A DNA stretch of 17,629 nt. Origin: JASEGV01 sp947085285. Its GTDB lineage: Bacteria; Bacteroidota; Ignavibacteria; UBA10030; BY39. Positions 6,641-15,489 of the stretch are shown here, piece after piece. Position numbers and translations under genes: made by a program. Location: assembly GCA_947085285.1 (NCBI GenBank), contig CAMTVZ010000256.1:1-17629 (forward strand), written 5' to 3'. The first letter of the stretch is position 1; the number at the start of each line of letters is the position of its first letter. The notes under the pieces were generated by a model, which was not told the DNA's origin, searched no databases, and was given only the letters and a program-made list of their open reading frames with translations.

Positions 6641-8007
6641 CAGTTTATCAAGCCGAGTTTTTTTCCTGCCTTAATGAACACATCGAGAATTTGATCTAAA
6701 TGCTCGTCTTCGTGTGTTGCCATGTAGCTTGTGCGCATCATCTGCATTCCGGGGGGGACACCGGGACTGATGAACGTGTTCACAAAAACTCCATTATCGA
6801 ATAATTCTTTCCATAGTTTAAATGCGAGCATATCATCACCGATGATTACTGGTATGATAGCTGTCTGTCCATCTATAATTTTAAAGCCAGCTTTTTTAAA
6901 ACCTTGCCGCATTTTGTTTGCGTTGCGTATTAGCTTGTCGATCCGTTCCGGTTCTTTTTCTAAAATATCGAGGGCTGCTAATGCAGCTGCAACCGATGCT
7001 GGTGTCGGGCTGGCGCTGAATATTAATGCTGCTGAATGGTGCTTCAGATAATTTATAACACGTTCCGAGCCGACAACGAATCCACCCAACGAAGCAAAAG
7101 TTTTGCTGAATGTTCCGAATGTCAAATCTGTCTCTTTTACCAAATCGAAGTGACTGGCAGTTCCTCTGCCTCCTTTGCCGATAACTCCGACTGCGTGGGC
7201 ATCGTCGACTAAAGTTCGGGCGTTATATTTTTTAGCAATCGATACGAGTGCTGGTAAATCGACAATATTGCCAGAGGTACTAAAAACGCCATCGGTTACA
7301 ATTAATTTTCCAGCTTGTAACGGAAGTCGTTTAATTACACGCTCCAGATCCTCCATGTCGTTATGCTTGTACCGAACAAAGTCGGCAAACATTCCCTTTG
7401 CCATAACAACGCCTGCTACTATACTTGCGTGGTTATCTTTATCGGTAATTACATACTCGCCACGTTGAACAAGTGTTGGAATAATTCCTTGTGCGGTTTG
7501 GTAACCGGTACTGAAAAGCAGGCAAGCTTCGGTTCCCATAAATTTTGCCATTCTCGATTCAAACTCTGTGTGTAGGTCTATTGTTCCGGTTAAGTATCTT
7601 GAGCCTGAGCAACCAGTTCCATATTTTTCAACAGCTTTAATTGCTGCTTCTTTAACTTTCGGGTGTGCTGTTAAACCTAAATAATTATTCGAACCGGCCA
7701 TAATTATCTTTCGTCCTTCAATTTGGACGACCGGTCCTTCGTTTTCTTCAATTGATCTAAAATATGGATACAAACCTGCGGCTTTTACCTCGTCGGCGCG
7801 AGTGAATGTAAAACATTTTTCAAAAAGGTCGATGGGAATTTTGGGAGTTTCCTTCTCACTAACCGTAGCATCAGGTTTTGTTTCTTTCTCTGTCGTTGTT
7901 CCGTTTCTTGTTTTCCAATTGAATTTTCCTTTGAATGAGGTTGCCCAATCTATCATGCTTTTTCGCCAATTGAAAAACGACGTCCTGTCCGAAAACCTAT
8001 TTGTCAT
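6640..8007 (-). CDS. spt: Alpha-oxoamine synthase, probable serine palmitoyltransferase
   Basis: This 455-residue fold-type I PLP enzyme condenses an amino acid with an acyl thioester. It shows GLYPYFRSIE (78-87), the glycine-rich GSNNYLGL (105-112), GTGCSGSRYLTGT (130-142), PLP-stacking His193 in DNHAS, Asp269 and His271 in VDDAHAVGVIG, and catalytic Lys302 in TFSKTFASLGGF. The GLYPYFR N-terminal motif and ISPGVPP (413-419) favour serine palmitoyltransferase over 8-amino-7-oxononanoate synthase or glycine C-acetyltransferase, and no biotin or threonine genes are nearby. Residues 1-60 form a basic, low-complexity extension beyond the usual length of about 400. The start has AAGGA about eight bases upstream and a sigma70-like promoter at 8057-8085. 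It leads the operon with the bCerS-like gene and ilvE. Confidence 0.8.
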   Translation of the reverse strand: MTNRFSDRTSFFNWRKSMIDWATSFKGKFNWKTRNGTTTEKETKPDATVSEKETPKIPIDLFEKCFTFTRADEVKAAGLYPYFRSIEENEGPVVQIEGRKIIMAGSNNYLGLTAHPKVKEAAIKAVEKYGTGCSGSRYLTGTIDLHTEFESRMAKFMGTEACLLFSTGYQTAQGIIPTLVQRGEYVITDKDNHASIVAGVVMAKGMFADFVRYKHNDMEDLERVIKRLPLQAGKLIVTDGVFSTSGNIVDLPALVSIAKKYNARTLVDDAHAVGVIGKGGRGTASHFDLVKETDLTFGTFSKTFASLGGFVVGSERVINYLKHHSAALIFSASPTPASVAAALAALDILEKEPERIDKLIRNANKMRQGFKKAGFKIIDGQTAIIPVIIGDDMLAFKLWKELFDNGVFVNTFISPGVPPGMQMMRTSYMATHEDEHLDQILDVFIKAGKKLGLIN

Positions 8008-8035
8008 TATTAATTTCCTTAATTAACCGTTATAT

Positions 8036-8064
8036 TTGAATACAAATTTTATTTTTAATATACT
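8036..8064 (+). promoter_or_regulatory. Candidate promoter of the cerR-like gene
   Basis: TTGAAT (8036-8041) and TATACT (8059-8064) are separated by 17 bases. The -10 overlaps the -10 of the divergent spt promoter. A perfect TATAAT also occurs at 8068-8073 but lacks a good -35. Transcription from either would begin 25-35 bases before the ATG at 8105. Confidence 0.42.
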
Positions 8065-8085
8065 TCATATAATTAAAAAAGTCAA
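8057..8085 (-). promoter_or_regulatory. Sigma70-like promoter of the spt operon
   Basis: On the minus strand, TTGACT (8085-8080) and TATATT (8062-8057) are separated by exactly 17 bases, each matching the consensus at 5 of 6 positions. Transcription would start near 8050, giving a leader of about 43 bases before the spt ATG. Confidence 0.6.
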
Positions 8086-8104
8086 TCAACACAAATTATT
8101 CTAT

Positions 8105-9088
8105 ATGAGAAAAATTTTTATTACAGGTTCAACCGGATTTATAGGTAGTCATTTAGTAGAATTTCTTATTAAACAAGGACATCATGTAAAATGCTTAGTC
8201 CGAAAACACTCGAACAACAAGTGGCTGAAAGATTTACCTGTTGAGTATATTTATGGCGATTTGTTTGATGTCGAAGTTTTGCGAAAAGGAGTTTCAGATG
8301 TTGACTACATTTACCACATAGCGGGTGTTACTGCTTCCAAAACTAAAAAAGGATATTTTCTTGGAAATCAGATAGCAACCCGAAACTTACTGATTGCAGC
8401 CGAAGCTAATTCAAATTTAAAACGGTTTGTTTTTGCCGGAAGTTTAACAGCAGTTGGTCCTTCGACCGATGGCAAAGCGGTGAATGAAGAATCGAAGCCG
8501 AAGCCAATAACTACTTACGGGAAAAGTAAGTTGGCAGCTGAAAAAGAAGTATTAAGTTTCCAGAATAAAATTCCTTTTACAATTGTGCGAATACCGGCAG
8601 TTTACGGTCCGCGCGATACAGCAACTTTAGATTTTTTTAAATCTGTTAACAGTGGAATTGTTCCATTGGTAGGTTTCAAAAGTAAGTATGTGAATATATT
8701 GCATGTTAATGATGTTGTAGATGGGCTTATCTTAGCCGCCGAGCATCTTGATGCTGCCGGAAAAATTTATTTCATCGGAAGCGAGAAAGCATATACCTGG
8801 GAAGAGATTGGTAGAGTTACACAAAAAATTATACAACGAAAAACTATTAAAGTTCGGATTCCTGAATTCGTAGTCATTCTCGTTACTGCCATCTATAGTT
8901 TGATCAATTTTTTTAGCCGAAAACCATCAGTTCTGAATTTCGAAAAAAGCAAAGATATGATTGCAGATGCCTGGATTTGCGATATATCGAAAGCCCAAAA
9001 GGAGTTGGGCTTTATGCCAAAAGTAAGTTTAGAAGATGGTATAAACGAAACTTTTAAATGGTATAAGAAAGTTGGTTGGATAAAATAG
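8105..9088 (+). CDS. NAD-dependent epimerase/dehydrogenase, CerR-like
   Basis: This 327-residue extended short-chain dehydrogenase has the Rossmann motif GSTGFIGSHL (8-17), AGSLTAVGPS (111-120) supplying the catalytic Ser, and the YGKSK motif with Tyr138 and Lys142. A hydrophobic stretch (about 254-271) may contact the membrane. I chose the ATG at 8105 because the fold begins two residues later; an upstream TTG at 8036 would add 23 residues without domain character and overlap the promoter. No clear Shine-Dalgarno is seen. The gene is divergent from the spt operon with a 97-base shared control region. CerR proteins of this family reduce a keto-sphingolipid intermediate in bacterial ceramide synthesis. 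That role is inferred from the motifs together with the context. A sugar epimerase is the main alternative, but no sugar genes are near. Confidence 0.75.
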   Translation: MRKIFITGSTGFIGSHLVEFLIKQGHHVKCLVRKHSNNKWLKDLPVEYIYGDLFDVEVLRKGVSDVDYIYHIAGVTASKTKKGYFLGNQIATRNLLIAAEANSNLKRFVFAGSLTAVGPSTDGKAVNEESKPKPITTYGKSKLAAEKEVLSFQNKIPFTIVRIPAVYGPRDTATLDFFKSVNSGIVPLVGFKSKYVNILHVNDVVDGLILAAEHLDAAGKIYFIGSEKAYTWEEIGRVTQKIIQRKTIKVRIPEFVVILVTAIYSLINFFSRKPSVLNFEKSKDMIADAWICDISKAQKELGFMPKVSLEDGINETFKWYKKVGWIK

Positions 9089-9176
9089 AAAATGAAAATT
9101 TCATAAGTTTGCTTTTTAATTATTGAATTATTAAGATTGTACCAGTCGAATCTATAACAACCTGAAAGGAACAGTT

Positions 9177-12011
9177 ATGTTGAAGAGGTTTTTCTTTATT
9201 ATTTTCATAAATATTATAATTTTATCTACATTTCTTGGGCAGGAGAAAAATTATTTTACAGTTGAAATTACTTTTAAACCAGAGCAATCAGTCGAATATC
9301 TTCAGGAATTAATTCCGACTTTCCGTATCACTTCACAAACTGAAAATTCTGTAGTAGGAGAAATTATGCCGCGCGATTTTTACCTCATCCGCTCAGGTGA
9401 ATTTATTTATAAAGTGTTAAGTGCTCCTAAAACTATTTTTCATTCATCTCATATTAGCAAACAAATCGGTTCGGCAAATCCTCACATCCAAACTATGGTG
9501 AACAAAGTATCGACTGATACATTGAGGACGCAAATATTAGCACTCCAAAATTTTGGAACACGCTATGAATACACACCTCAGCAGGAGTCAGCGGGAGTTT
9601 ATATTTACAATCAGTTTGCACGCTGGGGACTACAAACCGAATATGATACTTATACTTTTGGATTGCCCACTGCTATAATCTACGACATTGATTTTATAGA
9701 TGAAAACACAGGCTGGCTGGTTGGAAACAACGGGATGATTGTAAAAACTACGGATGGTGGCGAATCGTGGCTTTCGCAAATTAGTGGTACGGGGTTGCAC
9801 TTATTCGGTGTTGATTTTATTAATAGTCAGATTGGTTGGGCAGTCGGCAACAGCGGACTTATTCTAAAAACTACAAACGGAGGTGATAGATGGATTTCTC
9901 AAACCAGCGGACAAAGTGTTGCTCTGTACGATATTAACTTTGTGAACGATCAACTTGGTTTAATAGTCGGCGCCAGCGGCAGAATTTTAAGAACAACGAA
10001 TGGAGGTACCAATTGGTCGAGCATCTCTTCTGGAACAACACAAACTTTACGCGAATTACAATTTGTGGATAATTTAAATGCCTTGACTGTAGGTGCGGGT
10101 GGAACAATTTTGCGGACAACTAATGGTGGGATTTCTTGGTCATCTCAATTACCACCGGCTGGTATTACAAGTTACTTGCGTGCTGTTTGTTTTATAGATA
10201 ATCAAAATGGATGGATCGTAGGTGATGGATTGGTAATTTTAAAGACTACAAATGGCGGTGTAAACTGGGTTCAACAATATGCACCTTCTGGGGTTGAAAA
10301 TACACTAAGGGGTGTATCATTCATTAACTTGCAAACTGGTTGGGTCGTTGATTATGCTGGTGTTATAATTAAGACAACCAATGGGGGAGATAGTTGGACT
10401 GTTCAGTACTCACACTTAGGTTGGAGAGCAAATCTTACAAATGTTAAAGCAACCTCAAATAATTTTGTTACGGTTTGTGGAGTTTCGGGGAATTTATATA
10501 AAACTACTAACGGTGGTTTAAATTGGTTGCGTCGCACATCATCGCTTCCGCCTCAATATACTCATACATCGAGCAATATAGTTGCCACAATACCCGGTAC
10601 AGTGTCGCCCGAAAAAGAATGTATCATAGTTGCTCACTACGATTCCTACAGCAACAATCCGTATGTTTTGGCACCGGGTGCAAATGATAATGGAACCGGG
10701 ACAGCCGCGGTTATGGAAGCTGCACGTTTGTGTAAAGATTTCGGTTTTGAAAATACAATACGATTCATCGCTGTTTCGGCTGAAGAACTGGGTATGTACG
10801 GCAGCGACCATTACGCATTCAAAGCTCGCGACGAAGGGAGAAATATTATCGGCGCTGTGAATGGCGATATGTTAGGGTATCCGACAACTATTGATACTTC
10901 AAGACTAGTAATTGGTAGCTACCAGATTATTAACCGATTGGTTGATTCTGCTATGGTATATAATCAGCGCTATGGAATTGGCTTAACATTAGTCCCTGTA
11001 ATTGATAACACAGGTGCAAGCGACTACGGTCCCTTCGCTTTGGCAGGTTACGACGCACTTAATGTTGCCGAAGGAACTGCTGAAGAAATCTGGGGTGGCG
11101 CCGATCCCTATTATCATACCATATACGATACCTACGATAAACTGAAACCAAGTTTGATACGCAAAGGGGCACAAATTATGCTTGCAACGGTGGCTGAACT
11201 TGCAAAGCCGTTTATCCCTGGAACTGTGAGTGGAAAAGTTTATCAAGATTTAGATCGGGATAGTTCTACTGTCGGCGATTCGACTCTACAAGGTTGGGTA
11301 ATCAAAGTTTATAAAGATGGTGTTTTACAAAGACGAACAACAACCGATGAAAACGGATTTTATTCGATTGGTGATTTATTACCGCAAACATATACTATCG
11401 AAGAAAGCTTACACTATAATTGGACTCAATCATTGCCGCGTGTTGCTTCACCCGGTGTAACTCTCACAACTTATGGCGACAATTCTGGTCCTCGTGCATA
11501 CTCCATCAACTTGAATTCAAATCCTAATGCAATAAATAAAGATTTCGCTAACTATCCGAATGATCGAATATTGCGTAAGTATCTATTCCGTGCGGGGTGG
11601 AATTTGGTATCAGTTCCCCTTGCAATAAATAATTTTGAGAAGGATTATGTTTTTCCGACTTCAACTTCGAAAGCATACAGATACGAAAATAATTATATCG
11701 TATCCGACACTCTTATGAATGGTATTGGCTATTGGGTTAAATTTCCGACTGCCACTGAAGTACGAATGATTGGAAGAATTATTTCCTGCGACACAATTGA
11801 TTTGCAAGTTGGATGGAATTTAATAGGAACTATATCGGATCCAGTTCCAGTTTCATCTTTAGTTACACTTCCACCCGGGATCTTTATTCCATCTATATTC
11901 GGATATGAGAATGGTTACTTTGTTGCAAACACACTCGTTCCGGGGCGTGCTTACTGGGTAAAAGCTCGTTCTCCCGGAAAATTAATTTTATGTGTTCCGA
12001 CTCTTGAGTAA
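9177..12011 (+). CDS. Secreted M28 zinc peptidase with inserted Ycf48-like propeller
   Basis: This 944-residue protein begins with a signal peptide (1-21). The start of an M28 domain (about 115-161; FGTRYEYTP, YIYNQFARWGL) is followed by seven repeats ending in TT(D/N)GGxxW (near 191, 232, 273, 314, 357, 400, 443). These match the blades of a Ycf48-like seven-bladed propeller. The M28 core then resumes with all expected zinc and catalytic residues: His487 (AHYDS), Asp504 (GANDNGTG), Glu536-Glu537 (SAEELG), Asp564 (NGDMLG) and His647 (PYYHTIYDT). An SdrD-B-like module follows (683-790), then a C-terminal pair of 'GWNL...YWVK' units (807-930). AAAGGA at 9165-9170 supports the start. The enzyme is probably an extracellular aminopeptidase. 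Substrate and propeller partner are unknown. Confidence 0.88.
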   Translation: MLKRFFFIIFINIIILSTFLGQEKNYFTVEITFKPEQSVEYLQELIPTFRITSQTENSVVGEIMPRDFYLIRSGEFIYKVLSAPKTIFHSSHISKQIGSANPHIQTMVNKVSTDTLRTQILALQNFGTRYEYTPQQESAGVYIYNQFARWGLQTEYDTYTFGLPTAIIYDIDFIDENTGWLVGNNGMIVKTTDGGESWLSQISGTGLHLFGVDFINSQIGWAVGNSGLILKTTNGGDRWISQTSGQSVALYDINFVNDQLGLIVGASGRILRTTNGGTNWSSISSGTTQTLRELQFVDNLNALTVGAGGTILRTTNGGISWSSQLPPAGITSYLRAVCFIDNQNGWIVGDGLVILKTTNGGVNWVQQYAPSGVENTLRGVSFINLQTGWVVDYAGVIIKTTNGGDSWTVQYSHLGWRANLTNVKATSNNFVTVCGVSGNLYKTTNGGLNWLRRTSSLPPQYTHTSSNIVATIPGTVSPEKECIIVAHYDSYSNNPYVLAPGANDNGTGTAAVMEAARLCKDFGFENTIRFIAVSAEELGMYGSDHYAFKARDEGRNIIGAVNGDMLGYPTTIDTSRLVIGSYQIINRLVDSAMVYNQRYGIGLTLVPVIDNTGASDYGPFALAGYDALNVAEGTAEEIWGGADPYYHTIYDTYDKLKPSLIRKGAQIMLATVAELAKPFIPGTVSGKVYQDLDRDSSTVGDSTLQGWVIKVYKDGVLQRRTTTDENGFYSIGDLLPQTYTIEESLHYNWTQSLPRVASPGVTLTTYGDNSGPRAYSINLNSNPNAINKDFANYPNDRILRKYLFRAGWNLVSVPLAINNFEKDYVFPTSTSKAYRYENNYIVSDTLMNGIGYWVKFPTATEVRMIGRIISCDTIDLQVGWNLIGTISDPVPVSSLVTLPPGIFIPSIFGYENGYFVANTLVPGRAYWVKARSPGKLILCVPTLE

Positions 12012-12072
12012 TCATAAAATATAAAATTTTTAATCCGCCTCCCGAGCATATTAAAAGCAAATGAGGTGAACT

Positions 12073-15000
12073 ATGAAAATTTTTATACTTCTTTTATTTT
12101 TGGGAGTTACTACATCTTTAGGTCAGGTTGTTCAATTCCCATATTTTCAAAATTTCGATAGCTCCTACATTGTTGCACCCGCATTACCAACAGGTTGGTC
12201 GTCAACTCAAAACCGAACTGCCGGAACAAACGATTTTACTACAACCACATCAACTGTAAATTCTCCCCCTAATGCAGTCGTTTCAACTAATGCTCGCATC
12301 AGTCAAAGTTTAATTTCTCCCATTTTCAATTTTTTGGGGAAGTTAGTCGATTCACTAAAATTTTTTGAACGTCGCTCATCCACACACGATTCTGGAGTTT
12401 TGATTGAAGCATCAACTGATGGTGGGACCACCTATCATCTTATACTCAGCGATACGTTAAAATATGCAGGTCATACAAATTATTTTCAAAGGAAAATACA
12501 ACTTCCGGAATTGTTGAATAATCAGGCAAATGTAAGATTCCGTTGGCGTGTTATCGGAAATGGTAGCGGCACTACGGGAACAATTAGATTTGATGATGTT
12601 ATTATTACAGCAAAAGTAAAAACTGACATCGGAATATCGTCCGTCAGTCATCAACCAATCCATCCCATCGTCGGCGATTCGCTGATATTATATACAACAA
12701 TTAAAAATTTTGGTTTGGAAGCTATTCGAAAATTCAGTCTATCATTATTTATTGATGCGAATTTCGATTCGATGGCACAGGCTAATGAATTTCATCAGAT
12801 ATATAATTTGGATACATTATTGAATCAGCACGACTCGTTGCGGATTTCTTTCTTCATTCCATCTCAAGGGACGAGCGAACTTCAAATGATTGTTCAATTG
12901 GAAAGCAGTGGAGATGAAAATTTGCAGAACAATAAAAGAATTGTGCGTGTAATTTTTGGTGTCCAGCCATTTTCAGTTGTTGTAAATGAGATTATGTATC
13001 GCCCGACGGCGCCCGAACCTGAATGGGTTGAAGTTACAAACACGACCAACGATTCGATAAATTTGAAATTGTGGAGAATATCCGATAACCGAACAACTTC
13101 CAAATATGTTATTACAACAACCGATTATTATCTAAAGCCAAAAGATTTTGTGTTGATAACAAAGGACAGTATCAATCTTTATGAAGCCCGACCTAATGTT
13201 ACAGGCAAAATTTTTATTGTTTCGGTATTACCTGCACTCAACAACGACAGCGATGCAGTTGTAATTTACGATCAACGTGGAAAGATTATTGATAGTGCGT
13301 TTTACAAATCGAGTTGGGGCGGGGCTGGTGGTAAATCGTTGGAAAGAATTGAACCAACCGAACGAACTACATTAAAATCGAATTGGGGCACTTGCACTCA
13401 TCCCGACGGTGCAACACCAAATAAAAAAAATTCACTTACCCAAAAAGATTTCGATTTAAGTGTAAAAGCTATTTTATTTGATCCTGTCAATCCGATTGTA
13501 AGCAACGAGTTGATGGTCAATTCAATAATTATCAACAAAGGCAAACAGGCGGCTGACAATTATTCAATTGAACTTTATTTGGATGCGAATAAAGATTCGA
13601 TTTATCACTCAGCAGAACTCATTGCATCATCACATTTTAGCAATCCAATTAATACTAACGATTCGGTTATTTTTTCAAAGTCGATTGCAACTCCCACCGT
13701 TAGCGTTTATACTTTCATCGCACGGATAGTTTTTTTGAACGATGAAGATACACTAAACAATACCAAAATCACTTCGGTATTCGTCGGACACAAAGCAAAC
13801 ACAATTGTGATCAACGAATTGATGTATGCACCGATTAGTGGCGAGCCGGAATGGTTTGAACTTTATAATTTATCTGACGACACAGTAGATATTTGTAACT
13901 GGAAAATCAGCAACCGGAATTCTTCTTCAAAATATTTAATCACACCTTCTCAAATTATATTGTTTCCGAAGGAATATTTAATCGTAACAAAAGATACATC
14001 GTTGTTATTTGATAAGCGTCGGGAAATACCCTCGAAAGTAATTCAATCTCTTTCCCTACCCACATATCTTTTCAGTAACAACGGCGATGCGGCGGTGCTG
14101 TTCGATAATCGTAATGCTATTATCGATAGCATCATCTATCAAGCAAGTTGGGGTGGTTCAAATGGTAGGTCGCTCGAGCGAGTCGAAGCGGCTCTAACTC
14201 CTTATGATTCAACAAATTGGGGGAGTTCGCTTGATTCAACCGGTGCAACTCCGGGTTTCCAAAATTATTTAACACCATTAGAATTCGATTTGCAGGCATT
14301 ACGGATTTATTCAAATAGAAGTTTGCCTAACGAGCCGGTAAATATTTTCGTGGTTGTTAGAAACTCGGGAAAGAGCAGTGCGTCGAATTTTAACATCAAA
14401 CTATTTCACGACATAAACGGCGATTCAATTTGGCAGGAATCAGAATTAATAACTGCACAAAATTTTTCAGGACATTTATCGTTTAAAGATTCTATCACAG
14501 TAAATTTCTTCTGGCAGAATCCTGGCGGCGGATTTAAGCAGTTGATTGCAATAGTTGAATATCCGAACGAGCTGCGATTACGAGACAACATTACTTTCGG
14601 GATTCTAAGAATCGGTTATCCGCAACAGTCGCTTGTTATAAACGAAATAATGTTCGCACCATTAAGTGGAATGTGTGAGTACGTCGAGTTGTACAATCGA
14701 GAATCCTTTCCGGTTGAAATGCGTGATTGGAAAATTCACGATAAATCCGACACTGTCGGTAAAGCTAACGAGTTTAAACTTGGAGCTTCGCCGATTATTG
14801 TAAAACCGGGCGAGTTTATTGTGTTGTCTGCCGATTCCTCAATTCTAAATTTGTTTAGCTACTTAAGCGATACGACTGATAATATTCATCTGCATATTTT
14901 CAAGAAAAGCAGTTTAAGTTTAAGCAACGATGGCGACGATGTTGTGTTGAAAGATTTAACTAATTCGATAATTGATAGCATCCGATATTCGCCAAAGTGG

Positions 15001-15477
15001 CACAACCCGGAAGTTAACGATGTGAGCGGACGGGCGTTAGAACGAATCAATCCGAATTTGGCGGGAAACGATCGCCGCAATTGGACTACTAATGCGCATC
15101 CAATTGGTGGAACACCGGGAAAGCAAAACTCGGTTTTTGCTTCAACAATTCCAACAAACGCATCGCTTGTATTTTCACCAAATCCGTTCTCGCCCGATGC
15201 CGATGGATTTGAGGACCATTGCATAATCTCGTACAACTTGCCATCAACAGCAGCGATGGTAAGAATCAGAATTTTCGATTCGAGAGGAAGAATCATTCGA
15301 ACGTTGATGAACAACGAGCCGAGTGGATCGAGCGGACAAGTTATTTGGGACGGGATGAATGATGATAGGCAAAAGGCGAGGATTGGAATATATGTAGTGT
15401 TGTTGGAAGCATACGATGTGAACGGCGGAAATGTTAATACGCTAAAAGGCGCCGTGGTTGTGGCGGGAAGGTTGTGA
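12073..15477 (+). CDS. Secreted protein with three CARDB-like/lamin-tail units and FlgD-like C-terminus
   Basis: This 1134-residue exported protein has a signal peptide (1-18, TTSLGQ end) and an N-terminal jelly-roll-like domain (about 20-180; FPYFQNFDSS, LPTGWSST). Three tandem units follow, each a CARDB-like domain (185-295, 460-572, 738-846) and a lamin-tail domain (301-452, 577-730, 853-1020). The lamin-tail domains open with VNEIMY, INELMY and INEIMF, contain D(L/W)-K/RI-S core strands and end in G(G)xTP. The C-terminus (1033-1134; SPNPFSPDADG, GQVIWDGMNDD, GIYVVLLEAYD) is a FlgD-Ig-like domain, frequent at the ends of exported Bacteroidota/Ignavibacteria proteins and possibly a surface-sorting signal. 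GAGGTGA lies three bases from the ATG. It starts 61 bases after the peptidase gene, so the two may be co-transcribed. No catalytic motif is seen; a surface or adhesive role is inferred. Confidence 0.85.
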   Translation: MKIFILLLFLGVTTSLGQVVQFPYFQNFDSSYIVAPALPTGWSSTQNRTAGTNDFTTTTSTVNSPPNAVVSTNARISQSLISPIFNFLGKLVDSLKFFERRSSTHDSGVLIEASTDGGTTYHLILSDTLKYAGHTNYFQRKIQLPELLNNQANVRFRWRVIGNGSGTTGTIRFDDVIITAKVKTDIGISSVSHQPIHPIVGDSLILYTTIKNFGLEAIRKFSLSLFIDANFDSMAQANEFHQIYNLDTLLNQHDSLRISFFIPSQGTSELQMIVQLESSGDENLQNNKRIVRVIFGVQPFSVVVNEIMYRPTAPEPEWVEVTNTTNDSINLKLWRISDNRTTSKYVITTTDYYLKPKDFVLITKDSINLYEARPNVTGKIFIVSVLPALNNDSDAVVIYDQRGKIIDSAFYKSSWGGAGGKSLERIEPTERTTLKSNWGTCTHPDGATPNKKNSLTQKDFDLSVKAILFDPVNPIVSNELMVNSIIINKGKQAADNYSIELYLDANKDSIYHSAELIASSHFSNPINTNDSVIFSKSIATPTVSVYTFIARIVFLNDEDTLNNTKITSVFVGHKANTIVINELMYAPISGEPEWFELYNLSDDTVDICNWKISNRNSSSKYLITPSQIILFPKEYLIVTKDTSLLFDKRREIPSKVIQSLSLPTYLFSNNGDAAVLFDNRNAIIDSIIYQASWGGSNGRSLERVEAALTPYDSTNWGSSLDSTGATPGFQNYLTPLEFDLQALRIYSNRSLPNEPVNIFVVVRNSGKSSASNFNIKLFHDINGDSIWQESELITAQNFSGHLSFKDSITVNFFWQNPGGGFKQLIAIVEYPNELRLRDNITFGILRIGYPQQSLVINEIMFAPLSGMCEYVELYNRESFPVEMRDWKIHDKSDTVGKANEFKLGASPIIVKPGEFIVLSADSSILNLFSYLSDTTDNIHLHIFKKSSLSLSNDGDDVVLKDLTNSIIDSIRYSPKWHNPEVNDVSGRALERINPNLAGNDRRNWTTNAHPIGGTPGKQNSVFASTIPTNASLVFSPNPFSPDADGFEDHCIISYNLPSTAAMVRIRIFDSRGRIIRTLMNNEPSGSSGQVIWDGMNDDRQKARIGIYVVLLEAYDVNGGNVNTLKGAVVVAGRL

Positions 15478-15489
15478 AAAAAATATGGT

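Noticed and set aside
6640..8007. Biotin synthesis enzyme (8-amino-7-oxononanoate synthase)
   Set aside because: No other biotin genes are nearby, and the GLYPYFR region together with the bCerS- and CerR-like neighbours point to serine palmitoyltransferase.
8031..8038. TATATTTG resembling the Bacteroides/Flavobacterium -7 element (TAnnTTTG)
   Set aside because: The nearest TTTG upstream (8000-8003) is 27 bases away, longer than the usual spacing, so the sigma70-like pairs are preferred.
8036..8104. Upstream TTG start for the CerR-like protein
   Set aside because: It would add 23 residues before the Rossmann fold and would overlap the promoter elements; the ATG at 8105 puts the fold at its usual distance from the N-terminus.
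9750..10520. CRISPR-like or tandem DNA repeat in the peptidase gene
   Set aside because: The repetition is at protein level (propeller blades about 41 residues apart) with degenerate codons, inside an intact reading frame.
14886..15314. 142-residue minus-strand open frame inside the lamin-tail gene
   Set aside because: It is a shadow of a long, well-supported coding frame and has no recognisable motif or ribosome binding site.
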